The notes: generated from the sequence alone by a model not told the origin. A stretch of DNA of 64,000 nt from Phaeosaccion multiseriatum (GCA_965112735.1 OZ218960.1:1116001-1180000); one strand, 5' to 3'; shown: positions 1 to 20,152, counted from the stretch's first letter. Translations and numbers: made by a program.

Positions 1-193
1 ACGCGCCTTCCTACCCATACAGTTTCCCACCCACTCTCTTCCCCTCCTCGCCCTCACTCCCTTCCCCTCACACCCCCCTCCCCCACCCTGCCCACTCACT
101 CTCCTCCCCCCTCACTCCCTTCCTCTCACACCCTGCCTGCCCTCCCCCTTCCCTTCACTCCCTCCCCCCTCACACACCCCCCACAGCGCTCAC

Positions 194-1826
194 CCCCAAT
201 GGAAGAGGCAGGATTCCAAGTGGTCCCTCCAATCTGTGCGTCGTAGTCTGAGAGAGTGGAGAACCCCTCAGAGGAGGGGAGGGTTGCGGTCAAGCTGTGG
301 TCCAGACCACCGCCATTGCCACTGCCTCCTCTGGAGAGGGTGGTGGCGGGTGACATCAACCGCCTGGAGGGAGATGCACCACCCGCCATGCCGGTGTTGA
401 CTGCTTGGTGGTACGGTGTGTGGGTGTGTGGGTGTGTGGGTGTGTGGGTGGCGGTGTGGGGAGCGATGCGGTGGTGGGTGGGTGGGGGTCGGGTAGGGGG
501 AGAGAAAGGAGAAGAGAGGAGGAGAGGAGGGAGGAGGTGGGGAGGGGAGGGGAGGGGGATGAGGAGGAGGACACAGGAGGACGGCTAACCCATACATCGG
601 CCCATACAGCCCTACCCACCCACCCACCCACCCACCCACCCACCCTTCCTGCCTCCGTCCTTCGTGACTTACGCACACCCCCATATGCTTCTTTACTGAC
701 TTACTCACCCCCGACTCCGAAGGGCCTGTTGCAGGAGAGGCACTTGGAGGACAAGAGCATCTTGCCATCGCCGCTGTTCATTGCTTGCATGAGGGTTTGA
801 ATACGTGTCTGTTCCAGTTGGTAGCGAAGCTTTTGGATCTCCGCCTCTATGAGTTGTCATTTGTGAGAAGGTGGGAAGTAAGCACATGGCCATTCCGGTC
901 TCTTCCTACCCTGGCCCTCACTCACTCACTCACACACACACACGCACGTGTACGCACTCACTCACTCACACTCACTCACTCACATACTCATACTCATTCA
1001 CTCACGCACTCACACACGCACGCACGTACGCCCTCCTTCACTCACTCACGCACGCACTCACTTATTACTCACTCACTGAATCGCGTCACCTCACTTCACT
1101 TGACTGCACTCACTCACTCACCCCTGGGCTTGCTGGTCTGCACATGCGTGGCCAGCGTGCTGATTCGCTTATGCTGGGCGGTGGCAGCTTGACCCAACCG
1201 GACCTTTTGTCGGAGGATGGCAGTGGATGGGAAGGGAGGAATGGCAGTGGATGGGAAGGGAGGGGTGTAAAGGTGTACCCCTACCGCTGTGTCACCACCT
1301 TGCTGCTTGCTACTGCTGCTGCCTCCCGCATGCCTGTGCCTGCCCCTGCCCATATGCCTGCTCCTCCTTACCTCCATCTCCTCGAGGACGTCGTCGATTT
1401 TCTTGACGCTCGCCTTGCTCGTGAGCTCCCGACGCACCATCTCGAAGGTGGACTGAGGGAGAGAGTGAGATGGAGATGAAGGGTCAACAAAGAGGGAGGG
1501 GAAGAGTGTGTGTGTGTGTGGGTGTGGGTGTGGGTGGGTGGGTGGGTGTGCGTATGTGTGTGTGTATGTGTGTGTTGTGTGTGTGTGTGACAGAGAGAGA
1601 GGAGGGGGGGGGGGGGGGGTGAGTGTGATGGCGTATAAGGGATTTTACTGACTTGAAGGAATCAACCGAACAATAACGTGTGTGGGTATGTGAGTATGAG
1701 GAGGATAAAGAGAAGGGAGAGAGAGAGAGTATGATGAAGAGTCACAGCAGTGGAGAGGCGGACAGGGAGAGTGAAAGAGAGAGAGAGAGTGACGGACAGA
1801 GAGAGAGAAAAGAGAGAGAGAAGAGG

Positions 1827-1890
<64 letters not shown>

Positions 1891-2241
1891 AGAGGGAGAG
1901 AGAAAGAGAGAAAGAGAGAGAGATAGAGCCAGAGGGAGAGACAGACCGAAAGAGGCCGAAAGAGGAGAGTCAGCGGCACCCTCACCTGCAGGCTCGCCAC
2001 ATCTCCCTCCAACGCCTTCACCATATCCCCCCTCGCCACATCGTTGTCAAACTCTTCAATCATGAGCTTGACATTGTCTTGGAAAAAGGTCATCTGCTGC
2101 TCCATCATCCTCATTTGGTCCCTCACACCGTCGGTCCCTTCCCGCATAACGGATGTAACTGTCTTTTGCTGCTTCTCGAGGTGCATTTGGATGGTGCTTT
2201 CAACGTCCAAGAGGTAGCCTTGGAGCTTCACCGCGAGCATG

Positions 2242-2282
<41 letters not shown>

Positions 2283-4106
2283 GAGAGTGTGTGTGTGTGT
2301 TGTGTGTGTGTGAAAGAGATAGAGTGTGTGGGTTGTGTGTGTGCGTGGGTGTGTGTGTGTGTGTGTGTGTGTGCATGTGCGTGTGTGGGCATGTGTGTGT
2401 TTGTGTGGTGGTTAGGGGGTCGGTATGTGTGTGCTGCTCTCTCCGCCAACTGCCTCAAAGCCTCACTGCCTCACTGCCTCACTTACAAGCTGAGCATCCG
2501 TAACCCCCCCCCCGTGGAGCGGCAAGGCTCATATAATGAAACTGAAACTCACTAGCTACGCCTCATCAACTGAAACTGAAACTCACTAGCTACCCCTCAT
2601 AAACTGAAACTGAAACTCACTGCCACCCCTTATACCCCTCACCCGTGGAGGTGCATCCATCGAGCGCACACTGCAAGGCCTGTCCGAAGATCTCGAGGCC
2701 GTCGCTGAACGTGTACGTCTTGCGGTCCACATCGCGATAGTAAGCGTACCTGGAGAGGGAGGGAAGGGGGGGGGGGAGGAGGGAAGGATTTGCTTGTTGT
2801 TGTTTCAGCTTTGTGAGCTTCAGTATTGTGAGTTCGAGGGTTGATTTCCCCTTTTTAGTGAATGCGTTTGGCCCTCTTTGTAGGTAACAAATATATACAT
2901 ATATACTACGAAGTACGTGCATTTGGCCCTCTTTGTAGGTAACAAATATATACATATATACTACGAAGTACGTGCATTTGGCCCTCTTTGTAGGTAACAA
3001 ATATATACATATATACTACGAAGTACGTGCATTTGGCCCTCTTTGTAGGTAACAAATATATACATATATACTACGAAGTACGTGCAATTGGCCCTCTTTG
3101 TAGGTAACAAATATATACATATATACTACGAAGTACGTGCAATTGGCCCTCTTTGTAGGTAACAAATATATACATATATATACTACGAAGTACGTGTATT
3201 TGGCCCTCTCTCCACTCACTTGGTCAATCGCCCGAAGAGCTCGGCGGCCTCCGTCACGGCCTTGATGGCCTCTTCGGCGGACTCCTGTCCCTGAGCATCC
3301 GTGCTGCTACCTTCTTGCATGGCGACGATTTGCTCGCGTGCTTGATCGCGTGACGTATTCGACATTCTCAGCAGCTCGAACACGGCAAGGCTAAGGTCAG
3401 CCGCCTGTGGAAGAGGACACAACGACACGGCACGGCACATGGGGTCGGGGGGGGGGGGAGGGAGGGGAGCGGAGGGAATGAGCAACTACTGCACCCTCCT
3501 GCACCCTGCCCCTCCTCCTCCTCCTCCTGCTCCTCCTCCTGCTCCCCCTCCTCCTCCTCCTGCTCCTCCTCCTCCGCCTCCTCCTCCTCCTCCTCCTCCT
3601 CCTCCCCCTCCTCCTCCCCCTCCCCCTCCTCCTCCTCCTCCTCCTCCTCCTCCTCCTTACCCTCCTCCTCCTCCTCCTCCTCCTCCTCCTCCCCCTCCTC
3701 CTCCTCCTCCTCCTCCTTCTCCTCCTCCTCCTCCTCCTCCTTCTTCTTCTTCTTCTTACCCTCTCGTAGAAGTCCAGGGAGCGCGCGTCATTGGCCTTGA
3801 AGCTCCGAGCCAGCTGAATGCAGTCGCCCATCCACGCCTCGAGCTGTTGACTCTGCTTGCTGACGTCAGTCAGCTGATGACCGAGGGGGGTCAGTTCTTC
3901 AGGCAAGAGCTTCCCGTCCTTGCCGCTGATCTTCTCGAAGGCCTGAGGAGGGGATGGCAGTGGATGGGGGAGGAGGGGTAGTGGAAGGCAGTTGATGGAG
4001 GGGGGTCACGTGAATACGAGAGATGAGTTGAGGGAGGAAGGGAAAGAGACACTCAAAGACGGAGAGAGAGGGAGACTGAGGTAGAGAGGGAGAGAGAGAG
4101 AGAGGG

Positions 4107-4150
<44 letters not shown>

Positions 4151-5368
4151 GGGAGAGAGAGATGGAGGGGGAGAGGGAGACTAAGGCGGAGAGGGAGAGA
4201 GAGAGAGGTAGAGAGAGAAGAGGGCGGGAGGGAGGGAGGGAGGGAGGGAGGGAGGGAGGGAGGGAGGAAGGGAGGGAGGGAGGGAGGGAGGGAGGGAGGG
4301 AGGGAGAGCTCGTGGTGCTCCTCTCGGTGATAGTTGTGACGCTACTGTATCACCACCTGCTACAGCTGCTGCAGATAGTGGTGGATGGATGGGTGGGTGG
4401 GTGGGTGCATGCGTGCTTACCGTGATCATGGACCGGAGCTCCATCTTGAGGTTCATAAGCGCATTGTGCACAAACTCCAGACGTCTGTCCTCGATCCTCG
4501 CAAGCTTGAAGGTGAGGTTGTCGAGCTCAGCACCGTGGGCAGCGCTGCTCTCCTGCTCGGTTCATAGGTGGGGGAGGGGGGGGGGGGGGAGAGGGAGATA
4601 GGGAGACAGTGGGGGGGGGGGGGTCAGATTGAGAAAACATCGCGCGTTGCCATACGCACGCACGCACGCACGCACGCACGCCCCCATCCACGCATCCACC
4701 CACTGACTTACTACTCACCTCGATGGTTTTGTGCAGGGCGTGCAGCTGGGTCTGTAGGCCGGTGGAGCGGCGTTCTGCAGAGGTGGCGTGGGACTGGATT
4801 AAGTCTTCGACCTTGTTGCCGATGCAGTCCAGCACCTAAGGGTATATGGTAGAGATGTACGGGAAGGTGTATGGGTCAGTGTGCAGGTAGGTGTATGGGC
4901 AGGTGTATGGGCAGGCGTAGGGGTAGGCGTATGGGCAGGTGTATGGGCACGCATATGGGCAGGTGTATGGGTAGGTGTATGGGCAGGTGTATGGGCAGGC
5001 ATCAGGGCAGGTGTATGGGTAGGTGTATGGGCAGGTGTATGGGTAGGTTTAGGGGTAGGAGTATGGGCAGGTGTATGAGCAGGTTTATGGGCAGTCATAT
5101 GGGCAGGTGTATGGGCCAGGTGTATGGGCAGGTGTATGGGCAGGCATATAGGTAGGTTATGGGCAGGCATATGGGTGGGTACATGGGTAGATGTATGGGT
5201 AGAGGTGCTCGGGCAGGTGTACGGGCAGGTGTGTGGGCAGGCACATGGGCGGACATATGGGCAGGCATATGGGTAGGTGTATGGGCAGGCATATGAGCAG
5301 GCGTATAGGCAGGTGCGTATGGGCCGGTGCATGAGCAGGTAAACAGGCCGGCAGGCATTCACGCGCAC

Positions 5369-5416
<48 letters not shown>

Positions 5417-5877
5417 TCTGCTTGAAGCCAAGGATGGGTACAAAGTCCGCTGTCTTGGTGCTAATCAACTCCTCCAGCGCCGGCGACAAGTCTCCCAACG
5501 GCCCTACCGGAGAGGTGTCGCCTCCCTCCGGCGAGGGTTGAGAGTGCCCATGGCCAGAAGAAGGGTGGCCATGAGCAGAAGAGGGCACGGAGGAAGCGGA
5601 GGTTGGGGTACCTGCTCTGGTGTGTGGGTTAGACCAAGGCGTGCCCGCCCGAGAAGCCGCAGACGCCGCTGGCCGCATGCCTTGCTCCATCACCTGAGGA
5701 GGAGGAGGAGGAGGAGGAGGAGGAGGCGGGGGGAGGGGAGGGGGGAGGGGTCGTGTTTATTCAGTTCCTCTTGTAATCATCAGTGTGTTTATGGAGGTGA
5801 CGAGTGTAACGACTCGTTTGTCGTGACGGGATGGTGCGTGTACGAGCCCACTGCGAGCGCTGTTGCTCCTCCTCCTC

Positions 5878-5908
<31 letters not shown>

Positions 5909-6721
5909 TCCTCCTCCCCCTCCTCCTCCTCCCCTCTCCTTACCTGTACCCTCTTGAGTAGTGCCGTCATGAGCATCGCTGGGCTCTGTGCCAGCTGCTC
6001 ATCGGCGGCTGAGCTTTCCCCTGCTCCGCTCCCCTTGCCTGCCTCCTCCGCTCTCCGACCCTTTCGCCGGACCTTTCGACTTTCGAGGTCCTTGACGCGC
6101 CCCTCGCCGCTCATTTGACTCCTAACGTTGTTCACCTCCCTGTTGGTCGCGGCGATTTTCGCAAACGAAGACAGTACAGGTGCCGTTGCATCACCGACTG
6201 CTGCATCACCACCTGCTGCGGGCTGTGCCGGCGTGCTGCCATCTGCTGCCATCCCTCCGCCGGCCCCTGATGCAGGGCTGGGACAAGTTTGTGCCTCTGC
6301 TGCTCCATTCGCGACTGCTGAATCACCAACCACTGCAGACCTCGTCTTGTCAGTCGCCGTCGTCGCTACCCCATCCTCCCCGTTCTTCTTCTTCTTCTTC
6401 TTCTTCTTCTTCTTCTCCTCCTCCTCCTCCTCGTCCTCCTCCTCCTTCTTCTTCTTCTTCTTCTTCTTCTTCTTCTCCTCCTCCTCCTCCTCTGCGAACA
6501 TCTCTTTCATGATGCAATCTGTGACCTCCTTCTCATGCTGTCCTTCCTCCTGGCGAAGGGAGAGCTCTTCCCTCCACCACTTTTGAATGGTGAGTGAAGC
6601 CCACACGTCTGAGGGCATTCGTCGCCATCCCTCAGGCTTGTACGGGTGGCTGTGTGATAGACTCACCTGTGGAGTTGAATTGAAATGAATTATGTATTGG
6701 GGGTGGGCACAGACAAAATAT

Positions 6722-6804
<83 letters not shown>

Positions 6805-7049
6805 CGCAGCAAGCAACCAATCAACCAGCATCCGTACTACTTACTGACTATCTGACTCACTGACTCACTGATTCACTGACTTACCCAGTTGTGGAGTATC
6901 CTGCTGGCCTTGCCCATATCCCACATGCTTGCAATCTGATGCATGTCCTCCTCCATCTTGGCCATGCGGCTCTCCAACTGGCGTAGCATGCCGTGCTCCA
7001 CCTGGCGTGTATGACCAGCCGTTCAATCAATCCATATCAACCAACCAAC

Positions 7050-7085
<36 letters not shown>

Positions 7086-8839
7086 TAGTCAGTCAATCAG
7101 TCCATTGGGCCACAGAAGCACCAGGGGGGGGGGACATCAGCGGATGAGGGGGGCAGCGAGTGGGTGGATGGCAGTGGGTGGCAGTGGATGGCAGTGGATG
7201 ACAGCAAATGGCACTGGATGGCAGCGAATGACAACAAATAGGGGGGCAGCGAGAGACGTGTAGCAAGGCAGCTTAGAACTCCCCCTCTTCCCTTCCCTCC
7301 CCGTACCTTGACGGCCTCGATATTGCTGCTCAGTCTCGACGGTTTCCTCTGGAATCTCGAGCTCATGGGCAAGGTTACTATTGACTCGCTATCCGACCCC
7401 CCTGCCCCCCCCCCTGCTGCCGATCCCTCGCGATACTCCCTCCCGCGCCCGCTATGCCCCCCGCCCCCACCCCCCACGCTGCCGTGATGATGATGACCAT
7501 GCTTCCCTCCTCTCTCTTCTCCTGCCTCACCCCCCTCGCCGGAGTATTGGGATTGAAAAGAGCTACCCCGTCTGTGGATCCCTCGGCTCCCACTGCCACC
7601 GTTCGTGGTTCCATCAAAATCGCCGCTGTCGTAACTTCCTCCACTCGTAAAAGAAGCTGTAGACCCGCGACTCCCCGAGCCTCCAGGACCAGCGCCCACC
7701 CTCTCCTCGTGCGAGCCGGCGCCTCTTCCTCCTCCCTCGCGTGATGCGCGTGAGGCCGTCCTACTATGGCCCACATGTCCCTCTTCTTCTTCGCTCTCCT
7801 CGCGCTCCTCCCACTTCCAATGTACGCCTTCCTGACCGCTTTCCCAGTCATTGTCGCTGTCCTTGTCAAGGTCACCAGCCTCATGCTCCCCCCCCTGTCT
7901 CGCTTTCTCTCTTAGGTCCTTAAGCTTTCGTTTCCTCTTTTTCACCTTTTTAGGGTGGTGTTGTCCTCCCTGCTGACTGTTATTGGACTGCTGTGACTCG
8001 TGTACGCCCTCACCGCCGCGCGAAAATTGACCTCTTTGCAGCTGCTGCCTCCTGCTCTGCCCTCTGCTCTGCCCTCTGCTCTGCCCTCGACTGCTTGCTC
8101 TGGAACTGATCGTCCGAGCCGACGGTAGACCGCCACTCCCGTCAACTCCTCCCTCACCCCTTGTGGCTGCTCGCTCGTCCTCCTCTCCCTTCCTCCCATC
8201 ATCTTCGTAGCGTTGATCTCCGCCGATCATGGACGGCCCTAGCACCTCCTCCTCCAGGCAACCGATGCGGTCGTCAAACGCTTCAAGCACTTCTTCTCGC
8301 AGGCCCTCGAAAGACAGCATCTGCTGCTCCATCAGGTGCTGGATCACAGACCCAAACAAGTCCGCCTGGGCCAGGGCGTTCTTCCTCAAGCCGTTGAGGT
8401 CTGGGGCGAGCCCCAGTACCGCTCCCCCATCACTACTGCGGCGCCGCCGGCCACTACTTCCCCGACGAGCGTGTTCCATGTCGTAGTCCGACCCTCTTCC
8501 ATAAGACGACTCGTCCTCCTCCTCCCCGATCCAGTCTTCCTCTCCCTGTCGGGGGGCGGCTCTTCTTCCTCCGCCATAAGCACCCGTGCCTGTCTCCGCT
8601 CCGAGACTTTCTCCAGTCCCATCCCCACCACCATACCCACTAGTGCCTGTCTCCCCTCCGAGGCTCTCCGGGTCGATCATGGATTGCGTCGTTGTGATGG
8701 AGGCAAGTGCATCCGCATCGAAGTCCTCTGGTGGGGGTGGCTCGCCGTCCACCGCCGCTTTGGGAGTGTACAAGTCTCCCTCGGCAATGCCTCCTCCTTC
8801 CTGTAGGGAGTCCTGCTCGATCGGCGCCCCCTCATTCAT
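194..8839 (-). CDS. Long coiled-coil protein, possibly DUF4795/QRICH2-like (3' end off the window)
   Basis: Fourteen phase-consistent exons on the minus strand: 8839-7307, 7001-6885, 6666-5944, 5693-5415, 4835-4719, 4552-4421, 3942-3760, 3404-3220, 2749-2643, 2242-1986, 1452-1372, 1203-1122, 846-709 and 400-194, the last ending at a GT donor, so the gene continues left. About 1380 residues are visible. The first ATG (8839) opens a disordered Gly/Ser/acidic region with GQSR repeats; exon 3 holds Lys- and Glu-runs coded by CTT/CTC repeats. From exon 5 onward the protein is mainly heptad-like coiled coil (EMVRRELTSKASVKKIDDV, EIQKLRYQLEQTRIQTLMQA). Near the end sits a Cys-pair motif, KCLSCNRPF. 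A coiled coil followed by a CLSC-x-RP motif recalls the C-terminal DUF4795 region of QRICH2/C16orf96 proteins, linked to sperm flagella; I could not check this. Exon structure is well supported, the family name much less so. It shares a 282-bp upstream region with NOP16. Confidence 0.7.
2858..3205. repeat. 55-bp AT-rich minisatellite, about 6 copies
   Basis: Near-identical 55-bp units lie in the intron between exons 8 and 9 of the coiled-coil gene. Each holds TTTGTAGGTAACAAATATAT, then TACATATATACTACGAAGTA. They are far more AT-rich than their surroundings. Later units differ by single bases (CATTTGG versus CAATTGG) and the last has an extra TA. Confidence 0.9.
4868..5345. repeat. 12-bp minisatellite
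   Basis: About 40 degenerate copies of ATGGGCAGGTGT (variants with GGCAT, GTAGG, GGCGT) fill the intron between exons 4 and 5 of the minus-strand coiled-coil gene. An AC/GT microsatellite follows at about 5362-5414, and its GT side forms the exon 4 splice donor. All reading frames across it are repeat translations. Confidence 0.85.
6721..6803. repeat. GA dinucleotide microsatellite
   Basis: An uninterrupted GA run of about 80 bp on the plus strand lies in the intron between exons 2 and 3 of the minus-strand coiled-coil gene. In transcript sense it is a CT tract. Confidence 0.95.
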
Positions 8840-9121
8840 GTTTCTTCCTGTGTTCGCTCTTCTCTGTCGCGGTCGATAGCGTCGTCTTCGGGGCACTGGC
8901 CGCCACCGGAAAAGCGAAACGCCCTGTGACTCGCGACTGCTTGCGACTACCAACTTGCATGCTGCCCATCCCCGCGGCTGAAAAGCACGTGGGAAAAACT
9001 AAAAAAAAGAAACGGGAAACGTGGGAATAGTCGAGTGAGAGTGAGAGAGGAGGAGGGAGGGAGAGAGCGAGCGAGAGACTTTGGGATAATCGAGAGCGAG
9101 TGGTGGGCAAAGTGGTGAAAA
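8840..9121. promoter_or_regulatory. Head-to-head intergenic region (coiled-coil gene / NOP16)
   Basis: 282 bp separate the divergent start codons. The region carries an A-rich run (about 9001-9010) and a GAGAGA purine stretch (about 9036-9070), with no clear TATA box. A bidirectional promoter is inferred from gene arrangement only. The minus-strand frame stays open upstream of its ATG, so an earlier start is possible. Confidence 0.5.
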
Positions 9122-10414
9122 ATGGTTCGAATCAGCAACAAGAAGAGACGGAGGGGAACACCGAAGGTTACAAAGGCGGCCAAGAACAACTTCTTCTACA
9201 AGAAGCCCCAGTTCACAAACGATACTGTAAAGGTAAGACTATGTGTGTGTTTCTTTTTCCCTATCACTGCCCCACTCCCTCTTTTCTCTCTTTGCCCTTT
9301 TCCCTCTTCATGAAAGGCCCGCCTGCGTCCCCGCCCCCCCCGCCCTCCAAACCTTTACGTTACGCCACCACCTCTCTTATCTACCTACCTACCTACCTAC
9401 CTGCCCCCTACTGCTCTGTCTTCCCCCTCTGTCTGCGCGACTCAGGGCCAATGGAACCCGCGCCTGTCTGCGACTCAGAACATGGCTAAGATGGGACTGC
9501 AGCACAAGGCCAATAGCAAGGGCGGGGGCAAAGGAGAAGGGGCGGACGCGGTTGAGTTCTTCGGTTAGTCTTCTCATTCTCAGATCCGCAAATTGTGCAG
9601 AGGAAGGAAGGAAGGAAGGCATCACTGCCACAACCCCTTACACCCTTCAGCAGGGAAAGAAGAGAGAGAGCCTGCACAGAGATGCTTCGTCGTCTTCAGT
9701 GTAATACGTCATGGTCCCTTCCTCGTGTTGCATGAGACTGAGTGGGCGCCGAGGGAGGGAGGGGGGGGGGGACATTCCACCGACAGGTTTTTGATGTGGG
9801 CGTGGGAGTGTGCGTTACGTGAATGGGGGGGGTCTAGTCATGGCAAGCAAAGCGTCACTCCTGTACCCGTGCTACCGAGGAAGGAGTTTTGCCCCTACCC
9901 TCCATCCCTCCCTCCCATCGTCCGTCCTTCTCTGCCTCACTCCATGCTCCCTCCCCCCCTCGACCCCTGCTATAGACGTAACGGAGGACAGCGGTGATCT
10001 CGATGCCATGGCACGCAACCCCCGGCGCAACCCCATGTCGGAGGAAGACCAGCTCTACGTCAGCAGGTACGTGTGTTATTCCGCACGGAAGGTTTTTGGG
10101 TGTGGTTCTAACTCGCCCCAGGAGGCTTCCTCTCTCTAACACCATCCATGGCCATCCATGGCCATCCATTGCCATCCATCCATCCATCCATCCGTCCGTC
10201 CATTGCCATCTTGTCAGGCTAATGGCCAAGCACGGGGAGGACTACTACGCAATGCAGATGGACCTCAAGACGAACCCGCAGCAGGTATGCCGTACAGTAC
10301 GAGTTTGATTTTGAGTGTCGAACAAATGTCGATATATCGATCAGCTCTATCGATCAGATGTATCGATCCAGAGCTCACGGCTCACACGAACGCCTCCGAG
10401 GGTACACACAGGCG

Positions 10415-10481
<67 letters not shown>

Positions 10482-10901
10482 AAATGCTTCTCGCACTCGC
10501 ACTTAGAGTGCCATCCACCAACAAAAACATACCCTTACATGACATTGCAGAACATGGCATGGCATGGCCTTTCTTTCTCCGCCTCCTCCTCCTTCTTTAT
10601 CTTCCTTTTTAGTGGCTCATGTTTCCCCCGTCTGTCGCGGCTTGCCGCTCCTGTGTTCTCTCTGCCTCTGTCTCTCTCTCTCTCTCTCTCTCTTTCCCTC
10701 TGTCTCTCCCATATCTTTCTCTTCCTCTCTGTCTGTCAGCACCCGGAGAAGAAGCTGAAGCGGCTGTGCCTGTTTTTCAAGGACCTTCCGGAGCAGTGGC
10801 GGGTTGTGGATGTGCCCGAGCCAGTGAGCAGCAGCAAGGGTAGCAAGAGCAAGAGCAGGAGCAGTGGCAGTAGCAGCAGCAAGAGAAAGCAGAAATTATG
10901 A
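9122..10901 (+). CDS. NOP16: Nucleolar protein 16 (60S ribosome biogenesis)
   Basis: Five exons, 9122-9232, 9446-9563, 9976-10066, 10218-10284 and 10740-10901, give 182 residues with every junction in phase. The basic N-terminus starts MVRISNKKRRRG. Family hallmarks follow in order: TQNMAKMGL (compare RQNLAEMGL in animal NOP16), the central acidic link, LMAKHGEDYYAMQMD, then the C-terminal LKRLCLFFKDLPEQW, and a Ser/Lys-rich tail. NOP16 is a nucleolar factor for assembly of pre-60S ribosomal particles. Start: first ATG, giving the conserved basic end. Introns hold (CA)n (10418-10478) and CT-rich repeats just before acceptors. It is transcribed away from the coiled-coil gene. Family assignment is confident from motif order and length (178 aa in human). 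Confidence 0.9.
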
Positions 10902-11222
10902 TCACGAGACCTCTGTCCCTCACCCCGTATTGTACGGTGGTCCTACGTAATCTTACGCCTCACGTTACGTGAGAAAAAGGCAGATGTAAAAAAAGAAGCC
11001 ATGTTTGTTGCCTCTCCATTTTAATGAACAGTATATTGAGTTATACCATACGCGTACCTAAAGTATATGTTACGCACAATTTCGCTGCATTGCGCGTCAG
11101 AATGACGCACGCACGCCCCCGTGCGTACACCATCTTGGGTCATTGGCGACCATCCGCCGCCCGCTGCTCTTCCCCGCCCTCTCTTCCCCCTCCCCCTCAC
11201 TCTCACCCCTTCCCCCCGCCTC

Positions 11223-11275
<53 letters not shown>

Positions 11276-11351
11276 AATTCTTCCCCGTTGTGCGCTCAAT
11301 TCAAGGCCCTCACACGCACGACCACAGACGCTTCCGAGTCAGTCCACTAAG

Positions 11352-11420
<69 letters not shown>

Positions 11421-11968
11421 TCACACAACACAGAACACACACAACACACCATAGAGGAATAGCCACATAAAGAGCCACACAACTACAACTACCCACGACC
11501 ACAACCGTATACCTACGGATGCCTACGGATGCCTACGGATGCTAACGGATGCCCAAACACCCCCGTACGGCACCCAACAACAACAACAACAAACTACAGT
11601 ACACACATAACAAAAATACAGAGCAAGCAACCAGGGCACCCACCGAATGCGATGGATGGTTCCCTCGGGAGGCCGAAAACAAAGGAATGCCATGCGCTAC
11701 CCAAAAGATTCCACAGACAGACACACAGCTCCGGACCAAAGTGTTTTTGTGCCCACCCCTTGCCATCAACTGCCATCAGCTGCGACCTTTTGCCATCCGC
11801 TGCCATCCACTGCCGCCCCTTGTCATCCGCTACCATCCACCGTAATCCGTGGGTCTGGCTGCGTGCGGTCTTGCCTCGTGGCGCAACCCCTCCCCTCCCT
11901 CCTCTCCCACAGCTGCTGCTCGTTCTATAGAGCGCGCTGTTGAGCCATGACAGAGAGTTGCTACAAGC
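10902..11968. other. Intergenic region between convergent NOP16 and MYB genes
   Basis: No gene seen. It holds the NOP16 3' UTR, (CT)n at about 11227-11275, (AC)n at about 11352-11419, a GCCTACGGAT-type short repeat (about 11511-11550), AAC repeats (11577-11593), and several TGCCATCCACTGCCAT-like units (11760-11850). Open frames here are dinucleotide-repeat translations. Confidence 0.7.
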
Positions 11969-18689
<6,721 letters not shown>

Positions 18690-20152
18690 ACGCCAACGCC
18701 CCTCCTACACCCCGCTCCCCTCGATCCTGTCGTAGCCTCTAGTTTCGCGACAGTTCTCCTCGCGCTAAGCCAGCGACGAGACGAGGTAGCACTACTCAGC
18801 AGAGGTGGGTGCACCTTCCAACGACCCCAAACACTACCGGTTCTATCCCAAACTCCGTCCCACCACTTCTACAGCCTCCCTGCTCCTCCCGAGAGCAGAC
18901 CAGGTCCTCGACAATCGCCCGCCGTCAATCCAGCGGCCGTCGCCCTTCAAACGGACAGATGTTAAGAAATCCACCTCCACGGTCTTCCCTACCACTTGGG
19001 GGCCATTCCGCTTGGAACGCAGCTCTCCTTAGAACGCCTTTGCTACGTGTGATAACGCACCAGATACGCGCCACCCTCCGGACGTTGTGGCGAGGATAGC
19101 GTTGTTCTCTCCTGGAACACCGCACTGGAGAGCTACGAAGGCAGGATTTATCCTATGTGAAAAACGGCCTGCCAGAGGTTTCAGGCCGAGGTTTCATTGG
19201 GGCTAAGCAATTGGAACTCAAATTCACCCCTCCTGTGGCAAAACTACTTGGATTTCCTCTCGCCGCTGGCACTGGCTGCGTTGGGGTGATGGAGTGCTCC
19301 TTGTGTGCTCTGATGACTGATGAGTGCTTTTGTCGGCGAAAGGGTGTCAACAGTTCCCTATTGTAGCCGGGTTACACGATCATCCGCTATCCGCTGTCGC
19401 CGGCGAGCCAGCCGGCGCGCTATCCGCTATCGAGAATGTGGGCGTTAGTGCATCAGGGGTTGATTACACAGGAGGAGAAGAAAGAGTTGGCATACTCACA
19501 CCCAATTCAGTAGATTCGCGTTGGCAACGTCCTTCCGTCCTTCCTTCCGTCCCTCCCTCCCTGCCTCCCTTCCTCCCTGCCTCCCTCCTTCCTTCCTTCC
19601 TTGCCATGTCTCTCTCCGTCCCTCCCTCCCTTCCTTCCTTCCTTCCTTCCTTCCTTCCTTCCTTCCTTCCTTCCTTCCTACCTACCTATGCTCAGAGGGT
19701 GGTGGGCTTAACAACTAGCCCCTACCGACCGGAGATGTGCAGATCCTTGGCAGGCGTATATTTGCCTCAGTCGTTAACCCAGGGGAGAGACGAGAACGAA
19801 GCGAGTGCAAACAAGGTCCTCGCTCTCGATGGCAGCCGATGGCAGCATTTTGGAGACCACTCTGGGGGGAGGAAGAAAAGAGTCAACAGGCAGACAAACA
19901 AATGGGGAGAGCAGGAGGAGAGACAGGACACCCGCCCGCCCCATGTGGCGCAGGAGGTGCAGAGAGGGGAGGATAAGGGAGGGGCGGTGACTAACCATAT
20001 CACGTGAGGAAGGCCTGTGAGAGGGGTCCAAAACGCAACCCTCCGCCCGAGCAACAGGCCCTTTCCCCTTCCCTCCTACTCACGTCGCTCCTGTAAACGG
20101 CTGGTAATGCCCATCGTCCCTGCCGCTGCGGCTGGGCCTGCTCCGGCGCCTA
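18690..20152. other. Intergenic region upstream of the MYB gene
   Basis: Positions 18735-19500 are non-repetitive mixed sequence, presumably MYB promoter and 5' UTR, with no convincing exon on either strand. 19540-19685 is a CCTT/CCCT microsatellite. 19690-20090 has open frames on both strands but no family signal. Confidence 0.5.

Noticed and set aside
4162-4425. Arg/Glu/Gly-rich frame from GGGA repeats
   Set aside because: Microsatellite within an intron of the minus-strand coiled-coil gene.
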